This document shows, piece after piece, positions 23,794-32,493 of a stretch of DNA of 63,157 bases. Position numbers and translations under genes: made by a program. Source of the DNA: Alphaproteobacteria bacterium (GTDB lineage: Bacteria; Pseudomonadota; Alphaproteobacteria; UBA9219); the NCBI GenBank assembly GCA_028866275.1, contig JAGWIK010000013.1, positions 1 to 63,157 on the forward strand. The letters are read 5' to 3'. The notes under the pieces are model-generated. The model did no database searches and had not been told where the DNA came from. It saw only the letters and a program-made list of their open reading frames with translations. How positions within the stretch are numbered: position 1 is the stretch's first letter; each line of letters starts with the position of its first letter.

Positions 23794-23915
23794 TCCTTAC
23801 CAATTGTTGTGTGAATATGAGTATTGAAACGAAAATGTTAAGATAAAATTTACGTTTCGTCCAATTTGAAATTTGGGCTTGTCGGGCTTATAAGGTAACA
23901 ATTTCAAATACATAC

Positions 23916-24065
23916 TCAACCCCAAACCAGCCAGCCAATTCCAAGGCCGAAGAGAAATTGGATGATGCCAGCGAACGCATATCCAATAACGGCAATCGAT
24001 TTATTTTCTTCACCGTCTGAAACGAGAATCAGTCTTGGTTTCTTTACTAATTTTAAATCGGTCAC
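23916..24065 (-). CDS. Small single-pass membrane protein (GTG start)
   Basis: A 49-residue frame starting at GTG 24065 with GGAG seven bases upstream. A charged head (TDLKLVKKPRLILVSDGEENK) is followed by one hydrophobic helix (VIGYAFAGIIQFLFGLGIGWLV is the region). It is the last gene of the leftward phage late operon, next to the 24093 gene. Possibly a lysis or tail accessory protein. The 120-bp stretch to 23794 shows nothing further. Confidence 0.55.
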   Translation of the reverse strand: MTDLKLVKKPRLILVSDGEENKSIAVIGYAFAGIIQFLFGLGIGWLVWG

Positions 24066-24092
24066 AGGAACGCTCCTTCCCACGAATTGAAA

Positions 24093-24329
24093 CTAACGTT
24101 GCGTGATCCACTTCAATGCATGATCGATCACGAAGCCGATAAACGCGCCAATGCCGAGGATCACGGCAAAACCGCCCTTCCAGCGATTGGCCATGCGGTC
24201 GAGCGTATCGAGGCGCACATCGATGCTATCGATCTTGGCCTTCATATCGCTTGTCGTGGACACCAGGGCGGCGACTTGCCCCTCCAGCCGTCCGATGCTG
24301 CGGAAATATTCAGCTTCGTTTGGATTCAT
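24093..24329 (-). CDS. Coiled-coil single-pass membrane protein (XhlA-like)
   Basis: A 78-residue protein: a coiled coil (SIGRLEGQVAALVSTTSDMK, then IDSIDVRLDTLDRM) followed by one membrane helix (GGFAVILGIGAFIGFVI). The layout resembles XhlA-type phage lysis accessory proteins. The start at 24329 follows GGAG; a longer frame reaches 24374 without a ribosome site. Confidence 0.6.
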   Translation of the reverse strand: MNPNEAEYFRSIGRLEGQVAALVSTTSDMKAKIDSIDVRLDTLDRMANRWKGGFAVILGIGAFIGFVIDHALKWITQR

Positions 24330-24370
24330 GGTGAGTTTCTCCTGTTCTTGTTGGTTGCGAATTGAAGGGA

Positions 24371-24628
24371 TCATGTTCCGACCACCGTGACGTAGGTTTG
24401 AGCGATATCGGTTTTGCCCGGCCCGTCACCGACGGAGGCCATGGCGGCCAAAGCGATGTCGGCGATGCCCGGCCCATTGCCGACGGTAATAAGAGAGGCG
24501 AGGCTGATATCAGCGATGCCTGGGCCGTTTCCGACAACAGTGATGGTGCCTGCAGCGGCGCTAATGCGTTTTGGCCCGTCGCCGACAGTAACGAGGGCAA
24601 GCTGCTCGACGTCGGCGGCCGTTCCCAT
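24371..24628 (-). CDS. 17-residue-repeat tail protein, copy 3
   Basis: An 85-residue protein made almost wholly of 17-residue units of the type I-x-x-A-x(4)-VG(N/D)GPG-x-x-D (ISLASLITVGNGPGIAD, IALAAMASVGDGPGKTD). The start overlaps the stop of the LamG-like gene (TGATG), so they are coupled. The period matches that of the proteins at 25720 and 31660. Each unit probably forms a short strand and turn of a beta-solenoid or fibre (inference). Confidence 0.65.
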   Translation of the reverse strand: MGTAADVEQLALVTVGDGPKRISAAAGTITVVGNGPGIADISLASLITVGNGPGIADIALAAMASVGDGPGKTDIAQTYVTVVGT

Positions 24629-25710
24629 CAGGCCGATTCCAGTCCGAGTTGGCAGAGATTGACGGCGGATGGCGTCCACGCCACGCTGCCAGGCGCTTGC
24701 GTAAACGTCGCCGAGAGATACCAGAACGCGGCGCCGGTCGTGAGAATGATCGGTGACGAAACGTCGTCGACGCCGTTGACGCGGGCATGAAGTTTTAGAT
24801 TGCGCACACCGGAATCCTCTTTACGAGCGCAAGCCGTAACCACCACGCCGTCGATGATGGTGGGCGCGCCAGGTAGATCGGTGATGTTGTAATAATCAAA
24901 CGTGCCGGTCTGGCTCGTCGTGTTGTACATGGCTGTCTGATAAGCCTGCCCATTAACACTATCCCAATTGGCGACGGCGCCGCCCACGCGTGACCATTGA
25001 GTTTGATCGCCGACGGCATTGGGTAAACTTGTCCATACTGAGCGCGGCGGCACGAGTGTTGAGGCGGTGTCCGTGCCGTCCGTCGTGTATGAAACCAGAT
25101 CATCGACGACGATGTTTTGGCCGACAGAAGAAACACCGGCTGATGTGAAGGTAATATATTGAAGCGGAAAGGTGATGCCGAGCGTAGCGGTAGCGATAAC
25201 CGCGCCGTTCAAGGCCAGAGCAATCCAGCCGGAATTTGGATTGCAGGATACGGACAACCAGTATTGCGTGTTGGCGCTGACGGCAAACGAAGCCGAGGTC
25301 ACCAACACCGCGTTAGTTGAATTCTGCCGGATGCGAACGGTGCCGGTGTTATCGAGCGTGATACGAAATCCGTCCGCGCCAATGCCGCCTGCCGATGCCG
25401 GAGGCGTTGCGGTGAATTGAAAGAGATTGCCTTCGCCACCAGGAAGCGCCGGTAGAAACCAGCCCATGCCCAGATAACGCGTGCCGATATTGGGCACCGT
25501 CCAGATCACGCCGCTATTGACGAAATTGCCGAGATTGAGCGCCTTTGAGATAACGCCGCTGGCCTGCAATGTGCGCACGCCTGTTGTCGTTGATATGCTC
25601 ATAAAATTGCCGTTGGAAAGCTGCGCTGTCCAGGGCGATGCCACCTGAGCGATATCGCTGACGGCTCCAAATTGTTCGAAGCCGCAGGCCCATTCGAGGG
25701 TAAGGGTCAT
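24628..25710 (-). CDS. LamG-like tail protein, paralogue 3
   Basis: A 360-residue protein, probably a receptor-binding or tail decoration protein. The N-terminal half is jelly-roll-like, rich in strands (DGFRITLDNTGTVRIRQN, GWIALALNGAVIAT, VDDLVSY). The C-terminal domain (TQWSRVGGAVANWD, then ACARKEDSGVRNLKL and VAWTPSAVN) is shared with the proteins at 26037 and 32494. It is coupled to the repeat gene downstream. Confidence 0.7.
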   Translation of the reverse strand: MTLTLEWACGFEQFGAVSDIAQVASPWTAQLSNGNFMSISTTTGVRTLQASGVISKALNLGNFVNSGVIWTVPNIGTRYLGMGWFLPALPGGEGNLFQFTATPPASAGGIGADGFRITLDNTGTVRIRQNSTNAVLVTSASFAVSANTQYWLSVSCNPNSGWIALALNGAVIATATLGITFPLQYITFTSAGVSSVGQNIVVDDLVSYTTDGTDTASTLVPPRSVWTSLPNAVGDQTQWSRVGGAVANWDSVNGQAYQTAMYNTTSQTGTFDYYNITDLPGAPTIIDGVVVTACARKEDSGVRNLKLHARVNGVDDVSSPIILTTGAAFWYLSATFTQAPGSVAWTPSAVNLCQLGLESA

Positions 25711-25719
25711 GGGTCAGTC

Positions 25720-26040
25720 CTATGTAATAATCCAAACGAAAGGCTCGACCGTTGTTGGCGGCGGCCCGGAGCCGTTGCCGCGTAAAACTTCGACCGCAAC
25801 CTGACTGAGCGAAATCGCCGCCTGGCCTTGACGGAGAACTTCCAGCGCAAGCTGAGTTGCGTTGACGCGGACGGGCGCTGCGTTAAGCGTGCTGCGCAGA
25901 ACCTCGACGACCGCTTGTCCCAAATTGATGGGCGGCACACGGCTTCGCAAAACTTCGGCGGTAACCTGCGTTTGATTGACGGACGGCTGTCCTTTACGCA
26001 GAACCTCGATTGCGGTTTGCGTGATATTGATATTTGTCAC
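25720..26040 (-). CDS. 17-residue-repeat tail protein, copy 2
   Basis: A 106-residue protein with five units of about 17 residues (INITQTAIEVLRKGQPS, VNQTQVTAEVLRSRVPP, VNATQLALEVLRQGQAA), each with a Q-x(4)-EVLR core, then a Pro-rich end and a short hydrophobic tail (VEPFVWIIT). The start overlaps the stop of the LamG-like gene by 4 bp. I have seen this type of repeat in other phage tail regions; its function is not known to me. Confidence 0.7.
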   Translation of the reverse strand: MTNINITQTAIEVLRKGQPSVNQTQVTAEVLRSRVPPINLGQAVVEVLRSTLNAAPVRVNATQLALEVLRQGQAAISLSQVAVEVLRGNGSGPPPTTVEPFVWIIT

Positions 26041-27512
26041 GACGCGATCTTGGTTCCGGCGGTCACGCTATTGACGCCGCTTGCCGTCCAGGCGGCCGAT
26101 GTATTGGGATCGGTGTCCTGATAATTCGAAAAGTAAGCGTAAGACGCAGAGGGTGACTGAGATGAGCCTGTAACTTCCGTGGTGCCGGACTTAAGTTGCA
26201 CCGTGATCGTTCGCGCGCCGCTATCAGTCTTGCGTAACAGCGCCGAGACCTTAACTCCGCCGATATTGCTTGGCGTCGAACTGAGCGAACCAAAGTTATA
26301 ACGATCTTCGGCGCCCACCGTGCTGGAGGTGACACAGCTGAGATCACCGCCGGGCGGCACTTCGTTCGTCTCGGAATAATTCGTACTCATGCCCGTCACG
26401 TTGCCCCAAACCTGAAGACTCGACTGGCCGGAACTCATGCTCGGCGCGGTTGATGGCGGTGCGCTTGTATAGGTCACGCTGGCGGTATATCCCGCGTTCG
26501 TCGCAAAGCTGCTATTGTCCTGCCGTTGCATAGTGAGCGATGTGTCCGTGACATAGCCGATCCAATAATTTGTGCCCGCCGTCAAAGATTGCGGGGTTGT
26601 CAGATTCATGGTGACAGCGGTTCCTGCCGTGGCACCTGTGACTTGTGAACCGCTGGTAATCAATGTTCCAGGCGAACCGCTGTTATCGGCATAGACGGCC
26701 GGTTTGAAATTAATGCCGGTTGAGGATGCCGCGGGCATGATGCTGATGCTGTTCAAGGTTCCCGATACAGGGGCCGTGAACTTGCGCAAAAACAATTGGC
26801 CTGCCGACATAAAGCTCGTCGATCCGCTGAGGCTGTAATAAGCGCCAAGCGCGCCCTGGCTCGGCGTAAAGGCGACCGACGCATCGCTGGTCGGGAACAA
26901 AGTTTCGACACGACTGTCGCCGCGCACCGCATTGTTGACGGAGCCGGTGCTATCGAACAAATACATATCGTCGATATTGCAAACATTACCCTGCAAGATC
27001 ACCTGATTGGCATAGGCGTTGCTGCTGCTCTTCAGATTGCCGGTGCCGCTGAGAACCGAGACGCCGTCAAGATAGACCGTATAAGAGCCGCTCGATGCAA
27101 AAGTCAGATCCCATTCGACATAATGCCATGTATTGGCAGTGATCGCGGTTGAGGTGATGGCGATTTGCGTACCACCAAGGCCGCCTTGCCAGAGGACAAG
27201 TTTGCCCGCCGTATTGAAACCGATAGCGCATTGGTTAGTACCGGCATCGCCAAAGATGATGCCGCCATTGTTAGACAAATTGGAATTTAAGGCTAAACCG
27301 CCGATCAGGCGGCCGTAATTGCTGGGCAAAGTGCGGCTGGCTGGAGCGAATTGGTAGCCCAATTGTAACGCCAGGCTGTTAGTAAAGCGGCCCGCAACAA
27401 AGGACGATGAACTGCTAGGTACCACCGTCCATTCGCTGTTCATAGTTGAATTGGATGGTGCGCAATTAAGGGGGCCGTATTTATCGAAGCCGTCCCAAAA
27501 AATATCGGCCAT
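26037..27512 (-). CDS. LamG-like tail protein, paralogue 2 (with insert)
   Basis: A 491-residue protein starting MADIFWDGFDKYG. Residues about 30-210 are LamG-like (IAITANTWHYVEWDLTF, YTVYLDGVSVLSG, NIDDMYLFDSTG). A middle insert of about 140 residues (MSAGQLFLRKFTAPVSGTLN to SSLQVWGN) is missing from the paralogues. The C-terminal domain (GVKVSALLRKTDSGARTI, DTDPNTSAAWTASGVN) is shared. Probably receptor-binding. Confidence 0.7.
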   Translation of the reverse strand: MADIFWDGFDKYGPLNCAPSNSTMNSEWTVVPSSSSSFVAGRFTNSLALQLGYQFAPASRTLPSNYGRLIGGLALNSNLSNNGGIIFGDAGTNQCAIGFNTAGKLVLWQGGLGGTQIAITSTAITANTWHYVEWDLTFASSGSYTVYLDGVSVLSGTGNLKSSSNAYANQVILQGNVCNIDDMYLFDSTGSVNNAVRGDSRVETLFPTSDASVAFTPSQGALGAYYSLSGSTSFMSAGQLFLRKFTAPVSGTLNSISIMPAASSTGINFKPAVYADNSGSPGTLITSGSQVTGATAGTAVTMNLTTPQSLTAGTNYWIGYVTDTSLTMQRQDNSSFATNAGYTASVTYTSAPPSTAPSMSSGQSSLQVWGNVTGMSTNYSETNEVPPGGDLSCVTSSTVGAEDRYNFGSLSSTPSNIGGVKVSALLRKTDSGARTITVQLKSGTTEVTGSSQSPSASYAYFSNYQDTDPNTSAAWTASGVNSVTAGTKIAS

Positions 27513-27515
27513 GAC

Positions 27516-30341
27516 TTACCTCGTTCCGGTGATGGTGTAGCTGGGGCCAGCAAAGGTGGCGTCAGCGGGCGTTGGCGCATCGAGTTCAAAAACGTCGCCG
27601 GAATTGAGAATGACTGCGCTTGCAAAACTGAAAGTGCCGGTCGTGGCTCCCGCGGCAAAAGCGATGTTGCCGATACTGGTGCCGTTCTGTTTGATGGGCA
27701 GGGTGACCGCACCCGTTGGCGCTGTCTGGCAAACGGCGCGGCTATTGGTCAGGTTGATGGGCAAGGTGACCGCGCGCACCATCTCGATGCGGAACAAGGT
27801 TTGCCCGGATGAGGGAATGCCCGGCAAATAACCAGCGATGTCGTAAGGATTGACGCCCGCCGAGCCTGAAATGGCGGTGACCTGGCCTGCGGCATTATAA
27901 GTGACACCGCCATAGGTTCCCGATGACGCCAAAAGCGGAAAGCCGATACCGGCAGGCGTATAGGAATAGGCCGTGCAGGTCGATAAATCCTGCAAACCGC
28001 CGCCCCAGATATTGAAAGACTGCAGCTTTACCGTGATCGGTACGCCGACATACGCTTGAGGCAAATTGTATTGAAAGACGGCGCCGTCGAGACGCACGAA
28101 TTGTGTTCCCGAAGCATGAGCGCCGGAAGCCGTGCCGTAGAGACCGCGATAAAGGATGGTGAGATTGTAAAGGCCGGTTCCCGTCAGCGTCGCGGTTTGA
28201 AAGGACAGCAATTCGCCGTCGCAATAGCAGAGCGTTCGGTAATTCGAGGCATCGGCCGATGTGCCGGACGACAGCGTACCGGCGCTTTCGTTGAGATTAA
28301 CCGCTAAAGTGTCGGACGTGTCGGGATTGGTGCCGGTGAAAGACGGCAACGCTGCCGACAGCACGCCCATGCGCGCGGGGCCAGCGATCGTGCCGACCAT
28401 CGAATAATTCGTTCCGTCCGCCGAAAGCCAGACATTGCAGCCGCCCCAATTGGGATCGGCGACACCGCCTGTGCCGCCGGAAGCGGCAATCCAGACTTGT
28501 GCCACGCCGCCTGTCAGTGTGGCGTTCGGCTCAAAAATAACCGGCGTGTTGACCGAGGCCGGAATGAGAGCCGGATTGATCGTGAGATTGCTGCTGTTGC
28601 TTTGCGCGGGATATGCGGTTGATGCTGCCGTACCGGACGGAAATTCCTCGGCAACTACCGTCAGAATGCCTTGCTCGTCTTCTTCAATCGACGTGATACG
28701 CACGGCCACATGCGTCATGCCCATGCCGGTATCGGTGAGCGTCACTAAATCCATCGGCTCTAACAGGAAATATTCCCATGAGAGCTTAAAGGTATAGGTG
28801 TTGCGGATATTGACCGCGCGCTGGCAGATCAAACCGGCGGCGATATTGGCGACCGAGCTTTGGGTAAATTCATGAGCCGATATTTGACCGGCGACGCGCA
28901 AACCGAATTGCTCGATGGTGGCCTGATCGCGGGCTTCGGCGATGTTGGAATTATAAAGGACGGTGTTGTCTCGAAACTCCAGCCGGTAGCAATTATAGGC
29001 ATCGTTCGGATCGGAGCGGATAAGCTGCACAGGATCGGCACTATCGGGCCGGACATAATCGCTATCGGACAGATCATAGACGGGCGTGACGTTCGGGACG
29101 AACACATAGCCATGGCCGGTGACCGGCGTATCGCCATAAGGAATGGCTTTCAGGATCGATCCCGACCATACGGCAGCGGTGTTGGTTATCTGAAACCAGC
29201 GCGCCAGAACGTCATTTGCTTTTTCGACCGAATCCAGACTTGGCGAGAAATCCAAACCCAGCGCGCGGCAATAAGTCTGCCAAGATGCATCGCCCGTGGT
29301 CGTGGCGTTCGGGCCGGAAAACCACGAAGCGGTATCGATACTGGACGAAGGCAAACCGACGCCATGAATGCCCGTCAAATAATCCTGCGCGACCAGCGGC
29401 ACATCGGCATCGCCGCGACCGTTGATGCCCGTGTTATAAAGGGCGCCGAAGGTTTCGACCTTGAGTTGTGGCAGCGCATCGCTGGTGCCAAGATCGAAAT
29501 TGGCGGAACAGAGATAGGCGATATAGCGGTAATTGAGCGATTGCGCTGGGTTGTATGAGGCGAGCCAGCCCCATGCCGTTTGCGATGATGTTCCTAAAAA
29601 AGCGGTGAGGCCTAATGCACCCGGACTGGCATATTGATTTTTGCCTTTCCAGATTTTGCCGAAGCCGTTGATCGGGCCGCTGCAAATACCGAAGATGCAG
29701 CCGGTCTGATAATCGTAGCTTCCGGTCTTGCTGCCGCCGCCATTATGGACGAGAATATGCCCTGCAAAATAATTATGATGCGGCTCGACGGTCAGATTAT
29801 AGGTGAAGGCGATATCGGGCGACGGAATAACCGCAACGATTGAAACCGCTTCCAGTTCTTCATGCGCCAGCAAGTCGCCGACCTGCCAGTGTTTAGCTTC
29901 TATCCGCTCCTCGCCATCCTTCCATAGATAATGGTTTTCGGTAACGTGCAAGACACCATCTTCATGATGGATGCGCAGCATGCGGTCGTGGCTGTCATTC
30001 GCCACATCATGTTTATGCGTCAGCTTAACGCGACCCTGAACTTTCTGGCCGGTTTCAGGATCAACGCACCATATCGGATCGCCCGGTCGCATATCTTCGA
30101 TGAAGCGCGGGCCATCAGGCGTCGAAACTTTTGTCTCCGGCGCAAAGCAACCGCTGCCGCCGCCTTTGCCGCCATGTACCTTGATGGCGATAGCCTTAAA
30201 GTTGCCGTACCAGAGAAGATTGATGCCTCCAGCCGCGCGTCCCCAAATCATCGGCACCGGCAACGTAGCGATCGACGTATTGATAGAGATGTCGGTGAAG
30301 GCCGGTTTCACCGATTTGCCGCCACCGAAAAGCCAGCTCAT
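27516..30341 (-). CDS. Phage tail tip / host-specificity protein with Hint domain
   Basis: A 941-residue central tail tip protein (lambda J-like, GTA host-specificity type). It starts MSWLFGGGKSVKP, and the Gly-rich loop at about 57-64 is interrupted by a 136-residue Hint domain (Cys65-Asn200). After the insert, GSYDYQTGCIFGICSGPINGFGKIW resumes the tail fold. The C-terminal third has fibronectin-like and carbohydrate-binding-like strands. The start at 30341 is chosen because GGAGG lies five bases upstream and it overlaps the NlpC/P60 stop (ATGA). Confidence 0.82.
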   Translation of the reverse strand: MSWLFGGGKSVKPAFTDISINTSIATLPVPMIWGRAAGGINLLWYGNFKAIAIKVHGGKGGGSGCFAPETKVSTPDGPRFIEDMRPGDPIWCVDPETGQKVQGRVKLTHKHDVANDSHDRMLRIHHEDGVLHVTENHYLWKDGEERIEAKHWQVGDLLAHEELEAVSIVAVIPSPDIAFTYNLTVEPHHNYFAGHILVHNGGGSKTGSYDYQTGCIFGICSGPINGFGKIWKGKNQYASPGALGLTAFLGTSSQTAWGWLASYNPAQSLNYRYIAYLCSANFDLGTSDALPQLKVETFGALYNTGINGRGDADVPLVAQDYLTGIHGVGLPSSSIDTASWFSGPNATTTGDASWQTYCRALGLDFSPSLDSVEKANDVLARWFQITNTAAVWSGSILKAIPYGDTPVTGHGYVFVPNVTPVYDLSDSDYVRPDSADPVQLIRSDPNDAYNCYRLEFRDNTVLYNSNIAEARDQATIEQFGLRVAGQISAHEFTQSSVANIAAGLICQRAVNIRNTYTFKLSWEYFLLEPMDLVTLTDTGMGMTHVAVRITSIEEDEQGILTVVAEEFPSGTAASTAYPAQSNSSNLTINPALIPASVNTPVIFEPNATLTGGVAQVWIAASGGTGGVADPNWGGCNVWLSADGTNYSMVGTIAGPARMGVLSAALPSFTGTNPDTSDTLAVNLNESAGTLSSGTSADASNYRTLCYCDGELLSFQTATLTGTGLYNLTILYRGLYGTASGAHASGTQFVRLDGAVFQYNLPQAYVGVPITVKLQSFNIWGGGLQDLSTCTAYSYTPAGIGFPLLASSGTYGGVTYNAAGQVTAISGSAGVNPYDIAGYLPGIPSSGQTLFRIEMVRAVTLPINLTNSRAVCQTAPTGAVTLPIKQNGTSIGNIAFAAGATTGTFSFASAVILNSGDVFELDAPTPADATFAGPSYTITGTR
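29742..30149 (-). other. Hint (intein-like) domain inserted in the tail tip protein
   Basis: The domain runs from Cys65 to Asn200 of the host protein. Block A is CFAPETKVSTPDGPRFIEDM, block B has the T-x-x-H pair (HVTENH, Thr134 and His137), and blocks F/G read YNLTVEPHHNYFAGHILVHN with penultimate His199 and terminal Asn200. No homing endonuclease is present. The next residue is Gly, not Cys, Ser or Thr, so ordinary splicing lacks its second nucleophile; cleavage or a BIL-type reaction is more likely. Confidence 0.8.
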
Positions 30342-30778
30342 GAACGCCTCCATGGGCTGAAATAACGGCGGTCTTTGTTTTCAGAGAGCGGGCTCGGCAG
30401 CGAAATATCGGAGACAACCACCATAGCTTCGGGCTGGTAGGCATGAACGACGAGCGGCCAGCCGACGACGATTGCGCCGTGGGCATAGGCGCGACCGATT
30501 TTCCAGACGGCCATATCGCCTGGCTCCGGCGCTGCCACTTCACCTGAATGCTCCATCATCGCGCCGAGATAACGCTCGTCATCGCGGTGCAAATGCCATT
30601 GCACGGAATAGGGGCGAGGATCGAAAGCCGGAACGATGCCCGCATCGACATAGACGCGGACGAGAAGCATGCCGCAATCGACACCGGCTCCCAGCACATC
30701 GGCCTGATGATGATAAGGCGTGCCGATCCAGCGCCGGGCTTCTCTAACCACCGCGGCGCGTTGATCGGTTTCGGACAT
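30338..30778 (-). CDS. NlpC/P60 family tail-tip peptidase
   Basis: A 146-residue cell-wall peptidase of the GTA/siphophage tail tip. Catalytic Cys35 (GVDCGMLL) and His100 (AYAHGAIVV) are present, and WIGTPYHHQADV is typical at the N-terminus. It would cut peptidoglycan during DNA injection. It lies between the BR0599 gene and the tip protein gene, the usual order. Confidence 0.85.
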   Translation of the reverse strand: MSETDQRAAVVREARRWIGTPYHHQADVLGAGVDCGMLLVRVYVDAGIVPAFDPRPYSVQWHLHRDDERYLGAMMEHSGEVAAPEPGDMAVWKIGRAYAHGAIVVGWPLVVHAYQPEAMVVVSDISLPSPLSENKDRRYFSPWRRS

Positions 30779-30784
30779 GCTTTT

Positions 30785-31663
30785 TTAGTACATCGCCAAT
30801 TCAGGAGGCGGCACGAAAGGAAAGCCGCGAAAATTAGCGAGGTTGTTGAAGCGGTTCTGGCATGTTGCCATGCTCTTATCGCAGCCCTTGTAAACGACGA
30901 AGCTGTCACCGGCTGAAGGCAGATAATCGAGAGGGCGTAAAAGGGTCAGACCCGACGTCGTTGATTGACGCACCGTCCGCACCACGCCGACATTGGCACC
31001 GCTTTCAAAAGTGATCGTGCCTTGATCGTAAGTGCCGGCTGCCGATCCCGACCATGGAATAAAAGTGAGCGTCGGACTTGTTCCGACCGTACCGGACGCG
31101 CCATTGGCCGCTTTGACCATGGTGCATAGCCCGTCATAAAGCGTGTTGAGGCAACTCGGCTGCCAGATATCGCGCGGCATATCGACGGCCAGCTTGTTCA
31201 GCATGGATTTGACGGTCATCTTGCAGCTGAGGCGACCGATATTGTCGATGGTCGCCACCAGGCCATGAAAAGTCACGACCGCAGCGCCGCCAATGACCGC
31301 TCCGCCCGGAGCCGTCAGCACCGCACGCGCCCGTTCGATCGTCGCGCCGTCGAAACGGCCTTCCCGCGCGGCGATAGGCCAGGATAATCCGGCAATGGTG
31401 GAGGTCGGCTTAAAGGAAATATCAATCGTCTGTTCGTCGATATCGATCCCGGAGGTCTGTTTGAGCTTGAGACCATCGATGAGAATATCGCCCGCCACAT
31501 AGACAAGCGCAGGCCCACCGGACACCGGAATAGTGACGTTGTATTGCGCGTTCGTGTAACGGACAACCGTGCTGTCAGGAAACGTTATGGTAAAACAATC
31601 GGCAAAAGCGAGTTCGCGGCTGGACTGCAGCGCCGAAATGACGGCAGATGGTGCCGCTTTCAC
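30785..31663 (-). CDS. DUF2163 / phage BR0599 family tail protein
   Basis: A 292-residue tail tip protein. Landmarks: TSGIDIDEQTIDISF, WPIAAREGRFDGATI, a shared middle ending NKLAVDMPRDIWQPSCLNTLY and a C-terminal segment with paired Cys (KGCDKSMATCQNRFNNLANFRG), where Cys residues may bind metal as in GTA homologues. It overlaps the DUF2460 gene by 4 bp. Confidence 0.85.
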   Translation of the reverse strand: MKAAPSAVISALQSSRELAFADCFTITFPDSTVVRYTNAQYNVTIPVSGGPALVYVAGDILIDGLKLKQTSGIDIDEQTIDISFKPTSTIAGLSWPIAAREGRFDGATIERARAVLTAPGGAVIGGAAVVTFHGLVATIDNIGRLSCKMTVKSMLNKLAVDMPRDIWQPSCLNTLYDGLCTMVKAANGASGTVGTSPTLTFIPWSGSAAGTYDQGTITFESGANVGVVRTVRQSTTSGLTLLRPLDYLPSAGDSFVVYKGCDKSMATCQNRFNNLANFRGFPFVPPPELAMY

Positions 31664-32493
31664 GGGATCACCGTGATCAATTTGAGTTCATGCAGCGTCC
31701 ACAGATTGGCCATGAATTCCTCGAAGTTCTGCGTGTCGGCGGCGAAGCGGCAGACAAAATAATAACGAAACGTCGCCGTGATCTGGTTGCCGTAGGCGGG
31801 AGCCGTGTGGAAGGTGAGCGTGTTGGGCGAAGCGAACGTATAGCTGGCTGGATCCTGCAAAACGCCCGCGACATAAACGGCCGATAGATCAGCGGAAAAA
31901 ACATAGCCCACTGGCTCTATCACTTCGCCGACCGTTCGCATGAGGGTGAAAACGGTCGTCGTACCGTCACCCGTTCCTTGCGCACCCATCGTCACATAAC
32001 TGTCCGCCGTGTTTTGCGTCACGGCACCAAGATCGAGCAGAAACGTGTCGTATTGCCCTTGCCGCGCCATGAAGAAACCCATCAAGGTTTCAATTTCCTG
32101 CGTGGTGTCGCCGCGTAGAAGATCAAAACTCAAGGTCAGGTCATAAATGGCGTATTGCTGCCAGGCCGTGCGTATTTCGCGGCCCGATACATGATCGGCG
32201 ACGCGGGTCTTGAATTTCGGTGCAACATGCACACTCCAAGCAAGACCGGGTGATAGCGGGAATTTTTCTGTACTCACGAGGGGCGAACTCCCGATCAGAA
32301 CGAGGGATTCAAGAGCGACATAGGCAAATCGGAGCGGCGCGTGGCCTTTGGCGGCGGCTTCCGTGCAGGCATAGGATTGCCGTATTGGCGCTGTTCCTTT
32401 GGCGACCGCTTCCGCTCCGGCAAGATCGATGCGGACAGGCGCCGTGCCTTTCGCTGCTGTTTCAGCGAGGACAAGATTTATTCTGGCGGACAT
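31660..32493 (-). CDS. DUF2460 tail protein fused to 17-residue repeats (copy 1)
   Basis: A 277-residue protein. Residues about 1-68 form four 17-residue units (INLVLAETAAKGTAPVR, IDLAGAEAVAKGTAPIR, QSYACTEAAAKGHAPLR and a degenerate one). Residues 75-277 are the DUF2460 distal tail domain (FPLSPGLAWSVHVAPKFKTR, MGFFMARQGQYDTFLL, VCRFAADTQNFEEFM). The repeat head is not part of ordinary DUF2460 proteins. It abuts the LamG-like gene upstream. Confidence 0.8.
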   Translation of the reverse strand: MSARINLVLAETAAKGTAPVRIDLAGAEAVAKGTAPIRQSYACTEAAAKGHAPLRFAYVALESLVLIGSSPLVSTEKFPLSPGLAWSVHVAPKFKTRVADHVSGREIRTAWQQYAIYDLTLSFDLLRGDTTQEIETLMGFFMARQGQYDTFLLDLGAVTQNTADSYVTMGAQGTGDGTTTVFTLMRTVGEVIEPVGYVFSADLSAVYVAGVLQDPASYTFASPNTLTFHTAPAYGNQITATFRYYFVCRFAADTQNFEEFMANLWTLHELKLITVIP

